Shown one piece after another: positions 1 through 6,287 of a DNA stretch of 8,599 bases. Positions within the stretch are counted from its first letter, which is position 1. Every line of letters starts with the position of its first letter. The stretch is from an uncultured Candidatus Saccharibacteria bacterium (GTDB lineage: Bacteria; Patescibacteriota; Saccharimonadia; Saccharimonadales; Saccharimonadaceae): assembly GCA_947306315.1 (NCBI GenBank), contig CAMZGF010000032.1, positions 1 through 8,599 of the forward strand, given 5' to 3'. The notes below the pieces were generated by a model. It was not told where the DNA came from. It worked only from the letters and a program-made list of their open reading frames with translations, and did not search any database. Position numbers and translations under genes: made by a program.

Positions 1-1093
1 AAGGGTGAATATAAGCTGCTGGAACACCGTCGTCGTAAGAAAAAGATGATATATTGCTTTCTGGGATATCGAATGTTTTACCTGATGGGAGATTTGAGTC
101 ATTGCTTGTAATTCTTTTGCCGGCAATTTTAAGGTCTTCAGTCATCCAAATCATGCCATCAGCAAGTCTCTTCACTGTATATTCGTTTCCGTCACGAATA
201 TCAATAAGCACGGCTGAGTCGCCGACATTTGGTAGACTTGATCCTTTAAACCATTGCATAGAATGCTCATCCCACTGGGCTGTCATTGAGATAGATGTTC
301 TGTTGGATGGGTTTATATTTATATCGGTTTCATCTCCTGTGAAGAGGTCATTCGTTCCGTTTTTCCAGCCCAGGAAAGTTGCATAATCCTTGGTCGGTTT
401 TTTGTCTGACAAGTCAATAGTATCACCATATCCAAGTGATCTTGGATAAGTTACACCACTATTTGATTTACCGCCATCGTAATACCAATATATATTATAA
501 GCGATACATGATGGCTTCACTGCGACTGTATATATGATGTCATTCTTATAGATGCCAGATGGTATGTCTGAGCTTGTTTTTATTCCAAAAGTAACATCTG
601 TGCTTTGAGCTGATGAAACCGAAGAGTATTTATTTATGACTGATACCGGAGTTTTGCTAATTCCTTTCCAGGTTGAGCCGTTATTGACCGAGTATCCCCA
701 AGTGTTATCCGTCAAAATACTGCCAGTGGTGATTGTAGGAATAGTCTTCGCAGATGCGTCATTTGCATCTCTAACTAGGTCCGTGGTATCTGAACCAGAA
801 GAAAGCGAAACTGTAAAACCGTTCGGACAGGTACTAGTGTAAGAGACTTTGCTTGTTCCAGTGTAGATTTCTTGGGTGCTTGTCGGAGTGATGTCGATTG
901 AAACATTACTCTCGGCTGAAATCGAGGCAGTATAGGTCGAGCCATCCGAAGCGGTAACTTCAGCTGCGTCCGATTTTCCGACTGGCGAATAAATATAAAA
1001 AGACAGTACTGTCACAAGAAGGAAACTAGCAAAAATAGCTACTTTACTTAGCAATCTAAATTTTTCTTCTGGGTTAGACCTTCCTTTATTCAC
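1..1093 (-). CDS. Surface protein with InlB-type repeat and FISUMP domain, C-terminus off the left edge
   Basis: An open frame reads leftward from GTG at 1093-1091 to the window edge without a stop, giving 364 residues. GTG is the first possible start after an in-frame TAG about 33 bases upstream; its Shine-Dalgarno is weak, so the start is moderately sure. Residues 1-17 are polar and basic (MNKGRSNPEEKFRLLSK), and residues 18-35 form one hydrophobic segment (signal peptide or anchor). Residues 45-195 are Ser/Thr-rich and beta-like. Residues about 200-284 resemble an InlB/Listeria-Bacteroides repeat, with the FLGW core at 240-243 and a closing TAQW at 281-284. Residues about 290-335 match the start of a FISUMP domain (VLIDIRDGNEYTVKRLADG, then IWMTEDL). 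Known of these families: they occur in large cell-surface proteins, often paralogous in Saccharibacteria. A role in host contact is inference. C89 and C196 may form a disulfide. Confidence 0.85.
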   Translation of the reverse strand, partial: MNKGRSNPEEKFRLLSKVAIFASFLLVTVLSFYIYSPVGKSDAAEVTASDGSTYTASISAESNVSIDITPTSTQEIYTGTSKVSYTSTCPNGFTVSLSSGSDTTDLVRDANDASAKTIPTITTGSILTDNTWGYSVNNGSTWKGISKTPVSVINKYSSVSSAQSTDVTFGIKTSSDIPSGIYKNDIIYTVAVKPSCIAYNIYWYYDGGKSNSGVTYPRSLGYGDTIDLSDKKPTKDYATFLGWKNGTNDLFTGDETDININPSNRTSISMTAQWDEHSMQWFKGSSLPNVGDSAVLIDIRDGNEYTVKRLADGMIWMTEDLKIAGKRITSNDSNLPSGKTFDIPESNISSFSYDDGVPAAYIHP

Positions 1094-1130
1094 ATTCGAT
1101 TCTTCGTTTAAATTTAATATGTACTATTTA

Positions 1131-1159
1131 ATTTTAACATAAGCTGAATACAAAAACAA
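1131..1159 (-). promoter_or_regulatory. Candidate sigma70 promoter of the surface-protein gene
   Basis: On the minus strand, TTGTTT (1159-1154) is followed after exactly 17 bases by TAAAAT (1136-1131). A TG one base before the -10 box makes an extended -10 (TGTTAAAAT). Transcription would start near 1124, leaving a leader of about 31 bases before GTG at 1093. The same extended -10 string occurs in the promoter at 4922-4950. The rest of the 1094-1198 gap shows no convincing terminator for the metal operon that ends at 1199, so read-through into the surface gene is possible. Confidence 0.5.
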
Positions 1160-1198
1160 TAAAAAACTGGTTAAAGAGTAGGATCTTTTTGTTTAAAT

Positions 1199-2008
1199 TT
1201 ATTTAATAATCTTGTTTAGAATTTTAAGAACTACTAGTGTGAATAAATTTGCTATTACGACGGTTGCTCCGGTCGGAGTACCAATAAGGTAAGATGTAAT
1301 AAGACCAACGACAAAATTCATTACTGAAAGAACCGTAGCGGCGATCGTAACGTTTTTAAAGCTTTTGAAAATTGATTGCGCTGAAAGCGTTGGGAAAATA
1401 ATTAGACTTGAAATAAGAAGTGCACCAACAAGTCTCATTCCAAGCACAATTAAAATCGAGCAGAGAATTGCAAAAATAATATTTAACACTTTCGTGTTAA
1501 TACCAATCGCTCGTGCGAATTTCTCGTCAAATGTGAGCGCAAAAATTTTATTATGGAAAATAATATATATGGTCGCAATTACTGCGAGTAATCCGAGTGC
1601 GAGATAAGCTTCACCTTCACTGACGGATAAAATGCTGCCGAATAAATAACTATTAATATCAATATTTGAACCGGAAAGTGAAACGATAAACGTACCAATC
1701 GCAAGCGCGCTTGCGGACATTAGCGCAATCGCTGAGTCGCCGTGAATTTTTGAATTTTCATCAAGTTTCAGGACAAAAAATGATGTGAGAATAACGACGG
1801 GAATTGATACCCAAATTGGCGCAAGTCCAAGCGCTAAAGCAAGCGCAGAAGCACCAAATGCGACATGTGAAAGACCATCTCCGAGCATCGAATTTTTCTT
1901 TAGAACGAGTGGCGTTCCAATTAATGCTGCCGAAAGGGAAATAAGCATACCAACAACTAATGCTCGAACCATGAATGAATATGAAAACATTTCTATAAGG
2001 CTATTCAT
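1199..2008 (-). CDS. znuB: Zinc/manganese ABC transporter permease (ZnuB-like, ABC-3 family)
   Basis: This 269-residue polytopic membrane protein is the channel half of a metal-uptake ABC transporter. It should pair as a dimer with the ATPase encoded just upstream and receive metal from the ZnuA-like protein. The ABC-3 family hallmark GDGLSHVAFGA is at residues 43-53, and the rest is a series of hydrophobic helices of normal family length. A longer reading from 2044 exists, but ATG at 2008 is preferred: AGAGGG (2020-2015) lies six bases upstream, and the product then begins MNSLIEMFSYSFM, as family members do. The start overlaps the last eight bases of the ATPase gene, a sign of translational coupling. 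It is the last gene of the zur-znuA-znuC-znuB operon. Family membership is very sure; zinc rather than manganese is inferred from the zur-like regulator. Confidence 0.93.
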   Translation of the reverse strand: MNSLIEMFSYSFMVRALVVGMLISLSAALIGTPLVLKKNSMLGDGLSHVAFGASALALALGLAPIWVSIPVVILTSFFVLKLDENSKIHGDSAIALMSASALAIGTFIVSLSGSNIDINSYLFGSILSVSEGEAYLALGLLAVIATIYIIFHNKIFALTFDEKFARAIGINTKVLNIIFAILCSILIVLGMRLVGALLISSLIIFPTLSAQSIFKSFKNVTIAATVLSVMNFVVGLITSYLIGTPTGATVVIANLFTLVVLKILNKIIK

Positions 2009-2672
2009 TATGAACCCTCTTGATATATTCTTCTGTTGTACCAAAGAAATATTCTTTATTGTGTAACGATAAAATCTTATTTCCGATTAGGTTACAGTGA
2101 TCGAGATCATGTGTGATCATTAAAACTGCGATTTTTTGTTCTTCATTTAATTCCTTTATGATTCTATAAAGGTCGTTCTTTGATTTATGATCAAGGTTGT
2201 TTGATGGTTCGTCCAAAATTAAAATTTTCTTAGTTGCCATCAACGTACGCGCAAGTAAAATTTTTTGACGCTGGCCGCCAGAAAGCTCGGAAAAACTCTC
2301 ATTTTTCAAGTCGGATATTCCAAGAAGACGTAAGGTCTTGTCGGCGCGTTCTTTATCTTCGTTATTATAAAAATTACGATGGTTGTTTAGCGTACCAGAC
2401 AAAACAATTTCAAAGACCGAAGCTGGAAAATTCGGATCGACTGCCGTTTCTTGCGGCATATATCCAATTTGATTTCTATCAATATTAAATTTGATTTTTC
2501 CGGACATTAGTGGAATTAGTCCAAGAATTCCGCGGATTAACGTGGTTTTTCCGGAACCATTATGCCCGACAATGCAGATAAAATCTTGCTCATCAACATC
2601 AAAACTGAGTCCATTTATAATGGCGGAATTGTTGTATCCGAGCTTGATTTTGTCTATAGAGATTAGATTCAT
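2001..2672 (-). CDS. znuC: Zinc ABC transporter ATP-binding protein (ZnuC-like)
   Basis: This cytoplasmic ATPase of 223 residues powers metal import through the permease encoded next to it. All ABC landmarks are visible in order: Walker A GHNGSGKT at residues 36-43, the Q-loop in YMPQE (Q74), the signature LSGGQ at 130-134, Walker B LILDE at 151-155 with the D-loop SNNLD following, and the switch histidine in MITHD (H188). Length is typical for ZnuC/MntB-type subunits. Its ATG overlaps the znuA stop by one base (TAATG), with GAGG a little upstream, and its own stop lies inside the start of the permease gene. This indicates a tightly coupled operon. No key residue is missing. The family is certain; the metal is inferred from context. 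Confidence 0.95.
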   Translation of the reverse strand: MNLISIDKIKLGYNNSAIINGLSFDVDEQDFICIVGHNGSGKTTLIRGILGLIPLMSGKIKFNIDRNQIGYMPQETAVDPNFPASVFEIVLSGTLNNHRNFYNNEDKERADKTLRLLGISDLKNESFSELSGGQRQKILLARTLMATKKILILDEPSNNLDHKSKNDLYRIIKELNEEQKIAVLMITHDLDHCNLIGNKILSLHNKEYFFGTTEEYIKRVHNE

Positions 2673-3634
2673 TATTTAAGAGCCTCTTTGAGAACTACTA
2701 GGTTATCTTCCATAATTTTAGCATAGGTTTTACCATTTCTAAAATCGTCAGCAGAAACGTTGTGCGCAGTATTGAACGTCAAGACTTTTGCACCAGTTTC
2801 TTCGGCTATGGTTCTTGCGATATTGCCATTGCTCATTTCGATCTTAAGAACAACTGGAATTTTTTCTGATTTAACTTTGTTTACTAAAAACGCAATAGTT
2901 TTGCTACTTGCTTCAGTTTGTTCGGAACAGCCTGAGAATGCTGCAAAGTATTTTAGCCCATAATCTTCAATGAAATAGCGGAGAGGGAAGCGATCGCCGA
3001 AAACTACGACTTTTCGATTTCCATTTTCTACAATCTCTTCGAATTCTTTATCGAGTTTGTTGAGCTTTTCGTTATATTCTTCTGCATTTTTTTCGAAATC
3101 ATCTTTGTGTTCTGGAGAGATTTGTACGAGTTCGTCTTTAATTTTATTTACAATTTTTTGAGCGTTTTTAAGGCTAGTCCAGACATGTTCGTCATATTCG
3201 ATTTCTTCCTCATCTTCTTCATGCTCATGCTCATGCTCATGCTCCATGCCTTCGACGGTTTCTTCTTCGACTACTTCGACGGAATCCATCATTTTAATAA
3301 GCTTAGTTTTTTTAACATCGATATCACTTAAAATATCTTCGATCCATTCGTCGGACTCGCCGCCAGTATAAACGAAGAATTTGCTGTTCTTAATATCGAT
3401 AATATCGCTTGGTGTTGGCTCAAAATCATGTGTCTCGGCACCTGGTTTTATGAGAAGCTTAATGTCAGCTTTGTCTCCCGCGACTGCACGTGCGAAATCG
3501 TATGCCGGGAAATTTGTCGCGACAATCGAAATTTTTTCATGATTTTTAGTGATATTATTAATTCCAATTATCGCTCCAATCGCTAAAACCATAATCGCGA
3601 CAAATGAAATAATGATTTTTGTACTTTTTTTCAT
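2672..3634 (-). CDS. znuA: Metal-binding protein of zinc ABC transporter (ZnuA-like), membrane-anchored, His/Glu-rich loop
   Basis: This 320-residue extracytoplasmic protein binds metal for the ZnuB/ZnuC-like transporter. Residues 7-27 are hydrophobic with no lipobox cysteine, so it is probably held by an uncleaved helix or cleaved by signal peptidase I rather than made a lipoprotein. The first ligand region ETHDFEPTPSD gives H69. A loop at 128-146 holds alternating Glu-His (H132, H134, H136, H138) and acidic residues. The second ligand region DEHVW gives H150. Where ordinary ZnuA has the third histidine, this protein reads FGDRFPLRYF (212-221). HNVSADDF at 291-298 could supply H291. From memory, this GDRFP/HN variant also occurs in Firmicutes. 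A strong AAAGGAGG (3646-3639) precedes the start by four bases and overlaps the regulator's stop codon. Confidence 0.93.
   Translation of the reverse strand: MKKSTKIIISFVAIMVLAIGAIIGINNITKNHEKISIVATNFPAYDFARAVAGDKADIKLLIKPGAETHDFEPTPSDIIDIKNSKFFVYTGGESDEWIEDILSDIDVKKTKLIKMMDSVEVVEEETVEGMEHEHEHEHEEDEEEIEYDEHVWTSLKNAQKIVNKIKDELVQISPEHKDDFEKNAEEYNEKLNKLDKEFEEIVENGNRKVVVFGDRFPLRYFIEDYGLKYFAAFSGCSEQTEASSKTIAFLVNKVKSEKIPVVLKIEMSNGNIARTIAEETGAKVLTFNTAHNVSADDFRNGKTYAKIMEDNLVVLKEALK
3220..3243 (-). repeat. Hexanucleotide tandem repeat encoding the Glu-His loop
   Basis: The unit CATGCT (plus strand) occurs four times in a row without mismatch. On the coding strand it specifies alternating Glu and His in the ZnuA metal-binding loop. 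Each gained or lost unit would add or remove one Glu-His pair without shifting the frame. Confidence 0.9.
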
Positions 3635-3644
3635 TTTTCCTCCT

Positions 3645-4031
3645 TTACTCTACGCAGTTTGCGCATATACCTTTAATAATGAGATGTGTGTTTGTTGGGG
3701 TGAAGTGGTGCTCATCGAGAATATGCGCAGTCAAACCTCGTATTTTCTCGCAATCAATATGTTGCATTCTTCCACATTTTATACATTTGAGATAAAAATG
3801 ATCATTGTCCTCGCATGGCTCGACATATTGATATCTTTTGGAATTATCATCCAAAGAAACTCGAATAATCATGCCCTCATTTTCGAGCGATTCAATAAAA
3901 CGATAAATCGTAGTGAGCCCAATCTTACCGCCGAGACTTTCGTAAATATCTTTAGCAGTAAAATCCTTTGCTTGACGTTTAATCGTTGTTAATACTTGGC
4001 GCCTTTGTCTTGTATTATATTTTTCACTCAT
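3645..4031 (-). CDS. zur: Fur-family metal-responsive repressor, probably Zur
   Basis: This 128-residue cytoplasmic repressor is the first gene of the metal-uptake operon. The N-terminal winged helix (about residues 1-70) includes the recognition-helix signature GLTTIYRFIESLENEGMI at 38-55. The C-terminal dimerisation domain has two CXXC pairs, CIKC at 83-86 and CANC at 123-126, the structural zinc site of the family. Further possible sensor ligands are C73, H78, H91, C94, H103, H108, H109 and H116. The usual HHHH stretch is reduced to EDNDHFYLKC. GGGG (4040-4037) precedes ATG by five bases. znuA follows after ten bases. A perfect 7-1-7 palindrome in the promoter implies autorepression. Zur is favoured over Fur, PerR or MntR-like roles by linkage to znuACB, but residues alone do not prove the metal. 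Confidence 0.9.
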   Translation of the reverse strand: MSEKYNTRQRRQVLTTIKRQAKDFTAKDIYESLGGKIGLTTIYRFIESLENEGMIIRVSLDDNSKRYQYVEPCEDNDHFYLKCIKCGRMQHIDCEKIRGLTAHILDEHHFTPTNTHLIIKGICANCVE

Positions 4032-4044
4032 GTTGTCCCCAATT

Positions 4045-4059
4045 TGAAAATCATTTTCA
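4045..4059. promoter_or_regulatory. Zur/Fur-type operator, perfect 7-1-7 inverted repeat
   Basis: TGAAAATCATTTTCA is a perfect inverted repeat with 7-base arms around a single central base at 4052. The 7-1-7 layout is the known half-site arrangement for Fur-family dimers. It lies seven bases downstream of the zur -10 box, over the predicted transcription start, where bound repressor would block initiation. From memory the sequence resembles actinobacterial Zur boxes. No second copy was seen in the window. Confidence 0.82.
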
Positions 4060-4065
4060 TATTCA

Positions 4066-4094
4066 AGTATAAAATATCATTAAAATTTGTGCAA
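4066..4094 (-). promoter_or_regulatory. Promoter of the zur-znuACB operon
   Basis: On the minus strand, TTGCAC (4094-4089), a 17-base spacer and TATACT (4071-4066) form a sigma70-type promoter. The predicted start near 4059 falls at the edge of the palindromic operator at 4045-4059. The leader to the zur ATG at 4031 is about 28 bases and contains GGGG as ribosome binding site. Confidence 0.65.
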
Positions 4095-4105
4095 TAGTTT
4101 TTAAA

Positions 4106-4137
4106 AAAGAAAAAACCACCTCGAATGAGGTGGTTTT
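4106..4137 (-). terminator. Intrinsic terminator of the 213-residue protein gene
   Basis: AAAACCACCTC (4112-4122) pairs perfectly with GAGGTGGTTTT (4127-4137) around a four-base loop, an 11-bp stem. On the minus strand the stem is followed by a U-rich tract (TTCTTTTTT, down to about 4103). It lies just after the stop codon at 4144 and before the zur -35 box, so it insulates the metal operon from upstream transcription. The plus strand has only a four-T run, so action in that direction is less likely. Confidence 0.9.
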
Positions 4138-4143
4138 CGTAAC

Positions 4144-4785
4144 TTATTTCGTAAAATAGGACTTCAAGGTTGCGATATTGGCATCATGCCATTTCTCCCA
4201 GGTTGAAAATGCCGTTATTTCTTTGCTCTTAAATAGATCGTCGACACGTCGTCTTACTTCCAAGATTTTCCGATCTTCTACCATTTGCGTAGTGAAGAGA
4301 ACATCGCAGTATTTCTGCAAAGCACTGTCGTTCGGTCTCATCTTAGATAGAGCTTCGGCAACTGCTACATAGATGCGAGACATCGAGATGGGGCATCCAT
4401 CGCCTGCGAAGAAAGCACAAGTGTATCGCCCGAAATCAGTACTGATCGAGAGATAGGGCGGATTTTCTCCGTCTTCGATAATCTGTCCATCCTTTCTCTT
4501 TGGGCTATTTGATGATTTTCCGAGAAGATCTCTCGCAAGTTCGGCACTGTCCTTGCCGGTGAAGTGAAAATTGAAAGTCGGACCATCTCCGAAATTGATC
4601 ATAATAACCTCATTCGGTTCGGTTTTATCGTCCTTGAGCTCATACAGTGCGAAAGTCCCGTCATCTACGACGGCGTTATTCTTGCCGTTGATTTGATCAA
4701 TAACGGTGGCGATAATGACTAGTGTTTCTTCCTCGTAAAGAGATGATGCGGGGTATCCGCAGATAGAGATGTGGTTCATTTGCAT
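4144..4785 (-). CDS. Hypothetical protein, 213 residues, unrecognised
   Basis: I do not recognise this protein. The start is well supported: AAAGGAGGG (4798-4790) lies four bases before ATG at 4785, though a second ATG two codons later is possible. No signal peptide or membrane helix is visible, so it is probably cytoplasmic. The first 30 residues are mildly hydrophobic. A middle part (60-78) reads IMINFGDGPTFNFHFTGKD and looks beta-stranded. Residues 90-110 are polar and likely flexible. YTCAFFAGDGCPISMSR at 121-137 holds two of the four cysteines (others C9 and C160). The C-terminus (about 138-211) is mostly helical and charged. The gene has its own strong promoter, a leader of about 69 bases with a small palindrome, and its own terminator, so it is an independent, probably well expressed unit. 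Adjacency to zur does not by itself show a zinc role. Confidence 0.85.
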   Translation of the reverse strand: MQMNHISICGYPASSLYEEETLVIIATVIDQINGKNNAVVDDGTFALYELKDDKTEPNEVIMINFGDGPTFNFHFTGKDSAELARDLLGKSSNSPKRKDGQIIEDGENPPYLSISTDFGRYTCAFFAGDGCPISMSRIYVAVAEALSKMRPNDSALQKYCDVLFTTQMVEDRKILEVRRRVDDLFKSKEITAFSTWEKWHDANIATLKSYFTK

Positions 4786-4819
4786 TTTACCCTCCTTTTA
4801 TAGAATGAAATGAGCTGTG

Positions 4820-4832
4820 ATAAGTTACTTAT
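4820..4832. promoter_or_regulatory. Palindrome in the leader of the 213-residue protein gene
   Basis: ATAAGT-T-ACTTAT is a perfect 6-1-6 inverted repeat about 22-34 bases downstream of the predicted transcription start. It could be an operator for an unidentified dimeric regulator, or a 5-bp RNA hairpin (AUAAG/CUUAU with a three-base loop). At this length, chance in AT-rich DNA is possible. Confidence 0.35.
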
Positions 4833-4860
4833 TAATGTGCAAAAAAGCCCCTATAACATA

Positions 4861-4889
4861 ATTATAGCATAAAAATTATAAAAAGTCAA
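4861..4889 (-). promoter_or_regulatory. Strong promoter of the 213-residue protein gene
   Basis: On the minus strand, TTGACT (4889-4884), a 17-base spacer and TATAAT (4866-4861) match the sigma70 consensus at 11 of 12 positions. TGC before the -10 box makes it an extended -10 as well. Predicted start is near 4854. A second TATAAT inside the spacer (4880-4875) is probably coincidental. It is back to back with the plus-strand promoter at 4922-4950, in a 199-base divergent intergenic region (4786-4984). Confidence 0.85.
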
Positions 4890-4921
4890 CGTGGAGCAGT
4901 TTTTGAAATTAATTTTTCTGC

Positions 4922-4950
4922 TTGTAAAAACAATTTTTCTTTGTTAAAAT
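4922..4950 (+). promoter_or_regulatory. Promoter of the plus-strand envelope gene cluster
   Basis: TTGTAA (4922-4927), a 17-base spacer and TAAAAT (4945-4950) form a sigma70-type promoter. TGT just before the -10 box gives an extended -10. Predicted start is near 4957, with a 28-base leader carrying AAGGG (4970-4974) ahead of ATG at 4985. Confidence 0.65.
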
Positions 4951-4984
4951 AAACATAAGTAAAAAGGGTAAGGGAAAGTTTTTT

Positions 4985-6280
4985 ATGGAGGATAATAGTT
5001 TAACACCTTCTCCGGCACCAGTTCCAAATCCAGGAACAAATATGCCGGAATTTGCTGCTGCTCCAACGACCGAGCAGACGCCAGTTATTCCGCCAGCATC
5101 TTCAATGCCGGCATTTGGAAATACTGAGCCACAGATTCAACCACAACAATTTAATATTCCAACAACCTCGGAGTCGGTTGCTTCTGAGCCAGTTAATTCG
5201 GAACCAGTTGACTCAGACCCAGTTGATATTTTTGCTCCTGAGTCTACTCCTGCAACAATCTCAAAAGCTATGCCAATGCCTGAGACAACACCAGAACCAG
5301 TCGTGCAGGAAAATGACCCGGTAGAATCAGCTACTGAAAATCCTTTGATTATGCCGGAGGATCAACCAGTTGAGCCGGTTATCGAGACACCAGTTTTCGA
5401 TGACGCTCCAATCGAGGCTCCGAAAAATACTTTCAATGAAACCCCAACTACCCAAATCCCTCTAAATAAAAAGAATCACGTAAGACTTATCGCAATTATC
5501 TTTGGCGCTTTACTTGTTATTTGCGGCGTCGTCGCTTTGGTGATGCTTATAAACCAGCCAAAGGCTCCAGTAAATAATCCAGCCCCAGTTGTTGTTAAGG
5601 AAGCTCCCGATACATCAACCCCATTTAAGGACCTAACGAACGATATCGCTCTTGATTTCTTGAGCGCTGCAGAAGACTATGTCACTTTCTTCCCAGAAGG
5701 GTATGCTGAGGACGATGATATGGAAATTCTTGATGACACTCAGAAGATTGCGCTCTTCTATTCATATGACAAGAAAGATAATATTATCGAAGCTTTGAAA
5801 AATTCTCCAGCTGCTGTAAGCTACAAAGATTCTTTGAATGAAGATACTGTAGTTATTAATCAAAGAACTTTCCATGCAACAATTACACTCGACAGTGATG
5901 CTGTAGCTTGTGGTGAATTCTGTTACGGCATTATCTTTGATAAGACCATCCTAAATTATTATGGTGAAGATATAATTAATCCGGCAACCGCAACGCCAAT
6001 TAGAATTGAGCACATCATTCTAAAGAAACATACCGAAAAAGACATTAAAAAATATGCTCCAATCGTCGCTGCAATCTTCATGAACGGGCAGAAAATCTAC
6101 AGTACTGAAACAAAAACTGTCGACGGTGCCGTTCAATATGTTGTAAATAGTGTTGAATATGCTGACGAAGAGAAAACTACAGCAGCGCTTAAAAAGACTC
6201 ATTTTACAATTAGCACCGCAACTGGCGAGATGCTTTATCATCCAGATTTGACTGAAACAAACGTCCTCAATATGCTATAA
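4985..6280 (+). CDS. Proline-rich single-pass membrane protein with extracytoplasmic domain
   Basis: I do not recognise a named family for this 431-residue protein. Residues 1-160 are low-complexity, rich in Pro, Glu, Thr, Ser and Ala, acidic, and contain short EPV-type repeats (SEPV, NSEPV, DSDPV around 67-81). NKKNH (161-165) is a short basic patch before one membrane helix at about 167-189. Residues 190-210 form a Pro/Val linker, and residues about 212-431 are a mixed alpha/beta domain. That domain has C309 and C313 in ACGEFCYG, a possible disulfide if it faces outward. With no N-terminal signal, the proline-rich part should be inside and the globular domain outside, which is an inference. 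ATG at 4985 follows AAGGG by ten bases. It is the first gene of the plus-strand run and ends seven bases before the PH-domain gene. Confidence 0.85.
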   Translation: MEDNSLTPSPAPVPNPGTNMPEFAAAPTTEQTPVIPPASSMPAFGNTEPQIQPQQFNIPTTSESVASEPVNSEPVDSDPVDIFAPESTPATISKAMPMPETTPEPVVQENDPVESATENPLIMPEDQPVEPVIETPVFDDAPIEAPKNTFNETPTTQIPLNKKNHVRLIAIIFGALLVICGVVALVMLINQPKAPVNNPAPVVVKEAPDTSTPFKDLTNDIALDFLSAAEDYVTFFPEGYAEDDDMEILDDTQKIALFYSYDKKDNIIEALKNSPAAVSYKDSLNEDTVVINQRTFHATITLDSDAVACGEFCYGIIFDKTILNYYGEDIINPATATPIRIEHIILKKHTEKDIKKYAPIVAAIFMNGQKIYSTETKTVDGAVQYVVNSVEYADEEKTTAALKKTHFTISTATGEMLYHPDLTETNVLNML

Positions 6281-6281
6281 T
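6273..6281 (+). promoter_or_regulatory. Extended -10 element directly ahead of the PH-domain gene
   Basis: TGCTATAAT is a perfect extended -10 box built into the last codons of the upstream gene and ending six bases before ATG at 6288. A start seven bases after the box would be the A of that ATG, giving a leaderless mRNA. No good -35 box lies 16-18 bases upstream; TTGACT at 6248-6253 is too far (22 bases). No Shine-Dalgarno is present before 6288. Confidence 0.45.
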
Positions 6282-6287
6282 AAACTT

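Noticed and set aside
54..842. Plus-strand open frames opposite the surface protein
   Set aside because: They are short, have no ribosome site or family resemblance, and lie opposite a continuous 364-codon minus-strand frame with recognisable domains.
1141..1198. Possible terminator for the zinc operon (AAAGA/TCTTT with a T-run further on)
   Set aside because: The stem is 5 bp of mostly A-T pairs, and the T-run is separated from it by six bases; not convincing.
2009..2044. Longer start for the permease gene at 2044
   Set aside because: It would add twelve residues not typical of the family and increase overlap with the ATPase gene; ATG at 2008 has a well-spaced AGAGGG.
4103..4137. Terminator hairpin at 4112-4137 as a regulator site for zur
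   Set aside because: Its stem, loop and T-rich tail fit a terminator for the gene ending at 4144, and its sequence differs from the 7-1-7 operator.
4365..4586. Second minus-strand frame inside the 213-residue protein gene
   Set aside because: It is an out-of-phase shadow without its own ribosome site, within a well-supported gene.
6248..6281. TTGACT at 6248 as the -35 box for the TATAAT at 6276
   Set aside because: The spacer would be 22 bases, too long for a sigma70 promoter; the extended -10 alone is the better reading.
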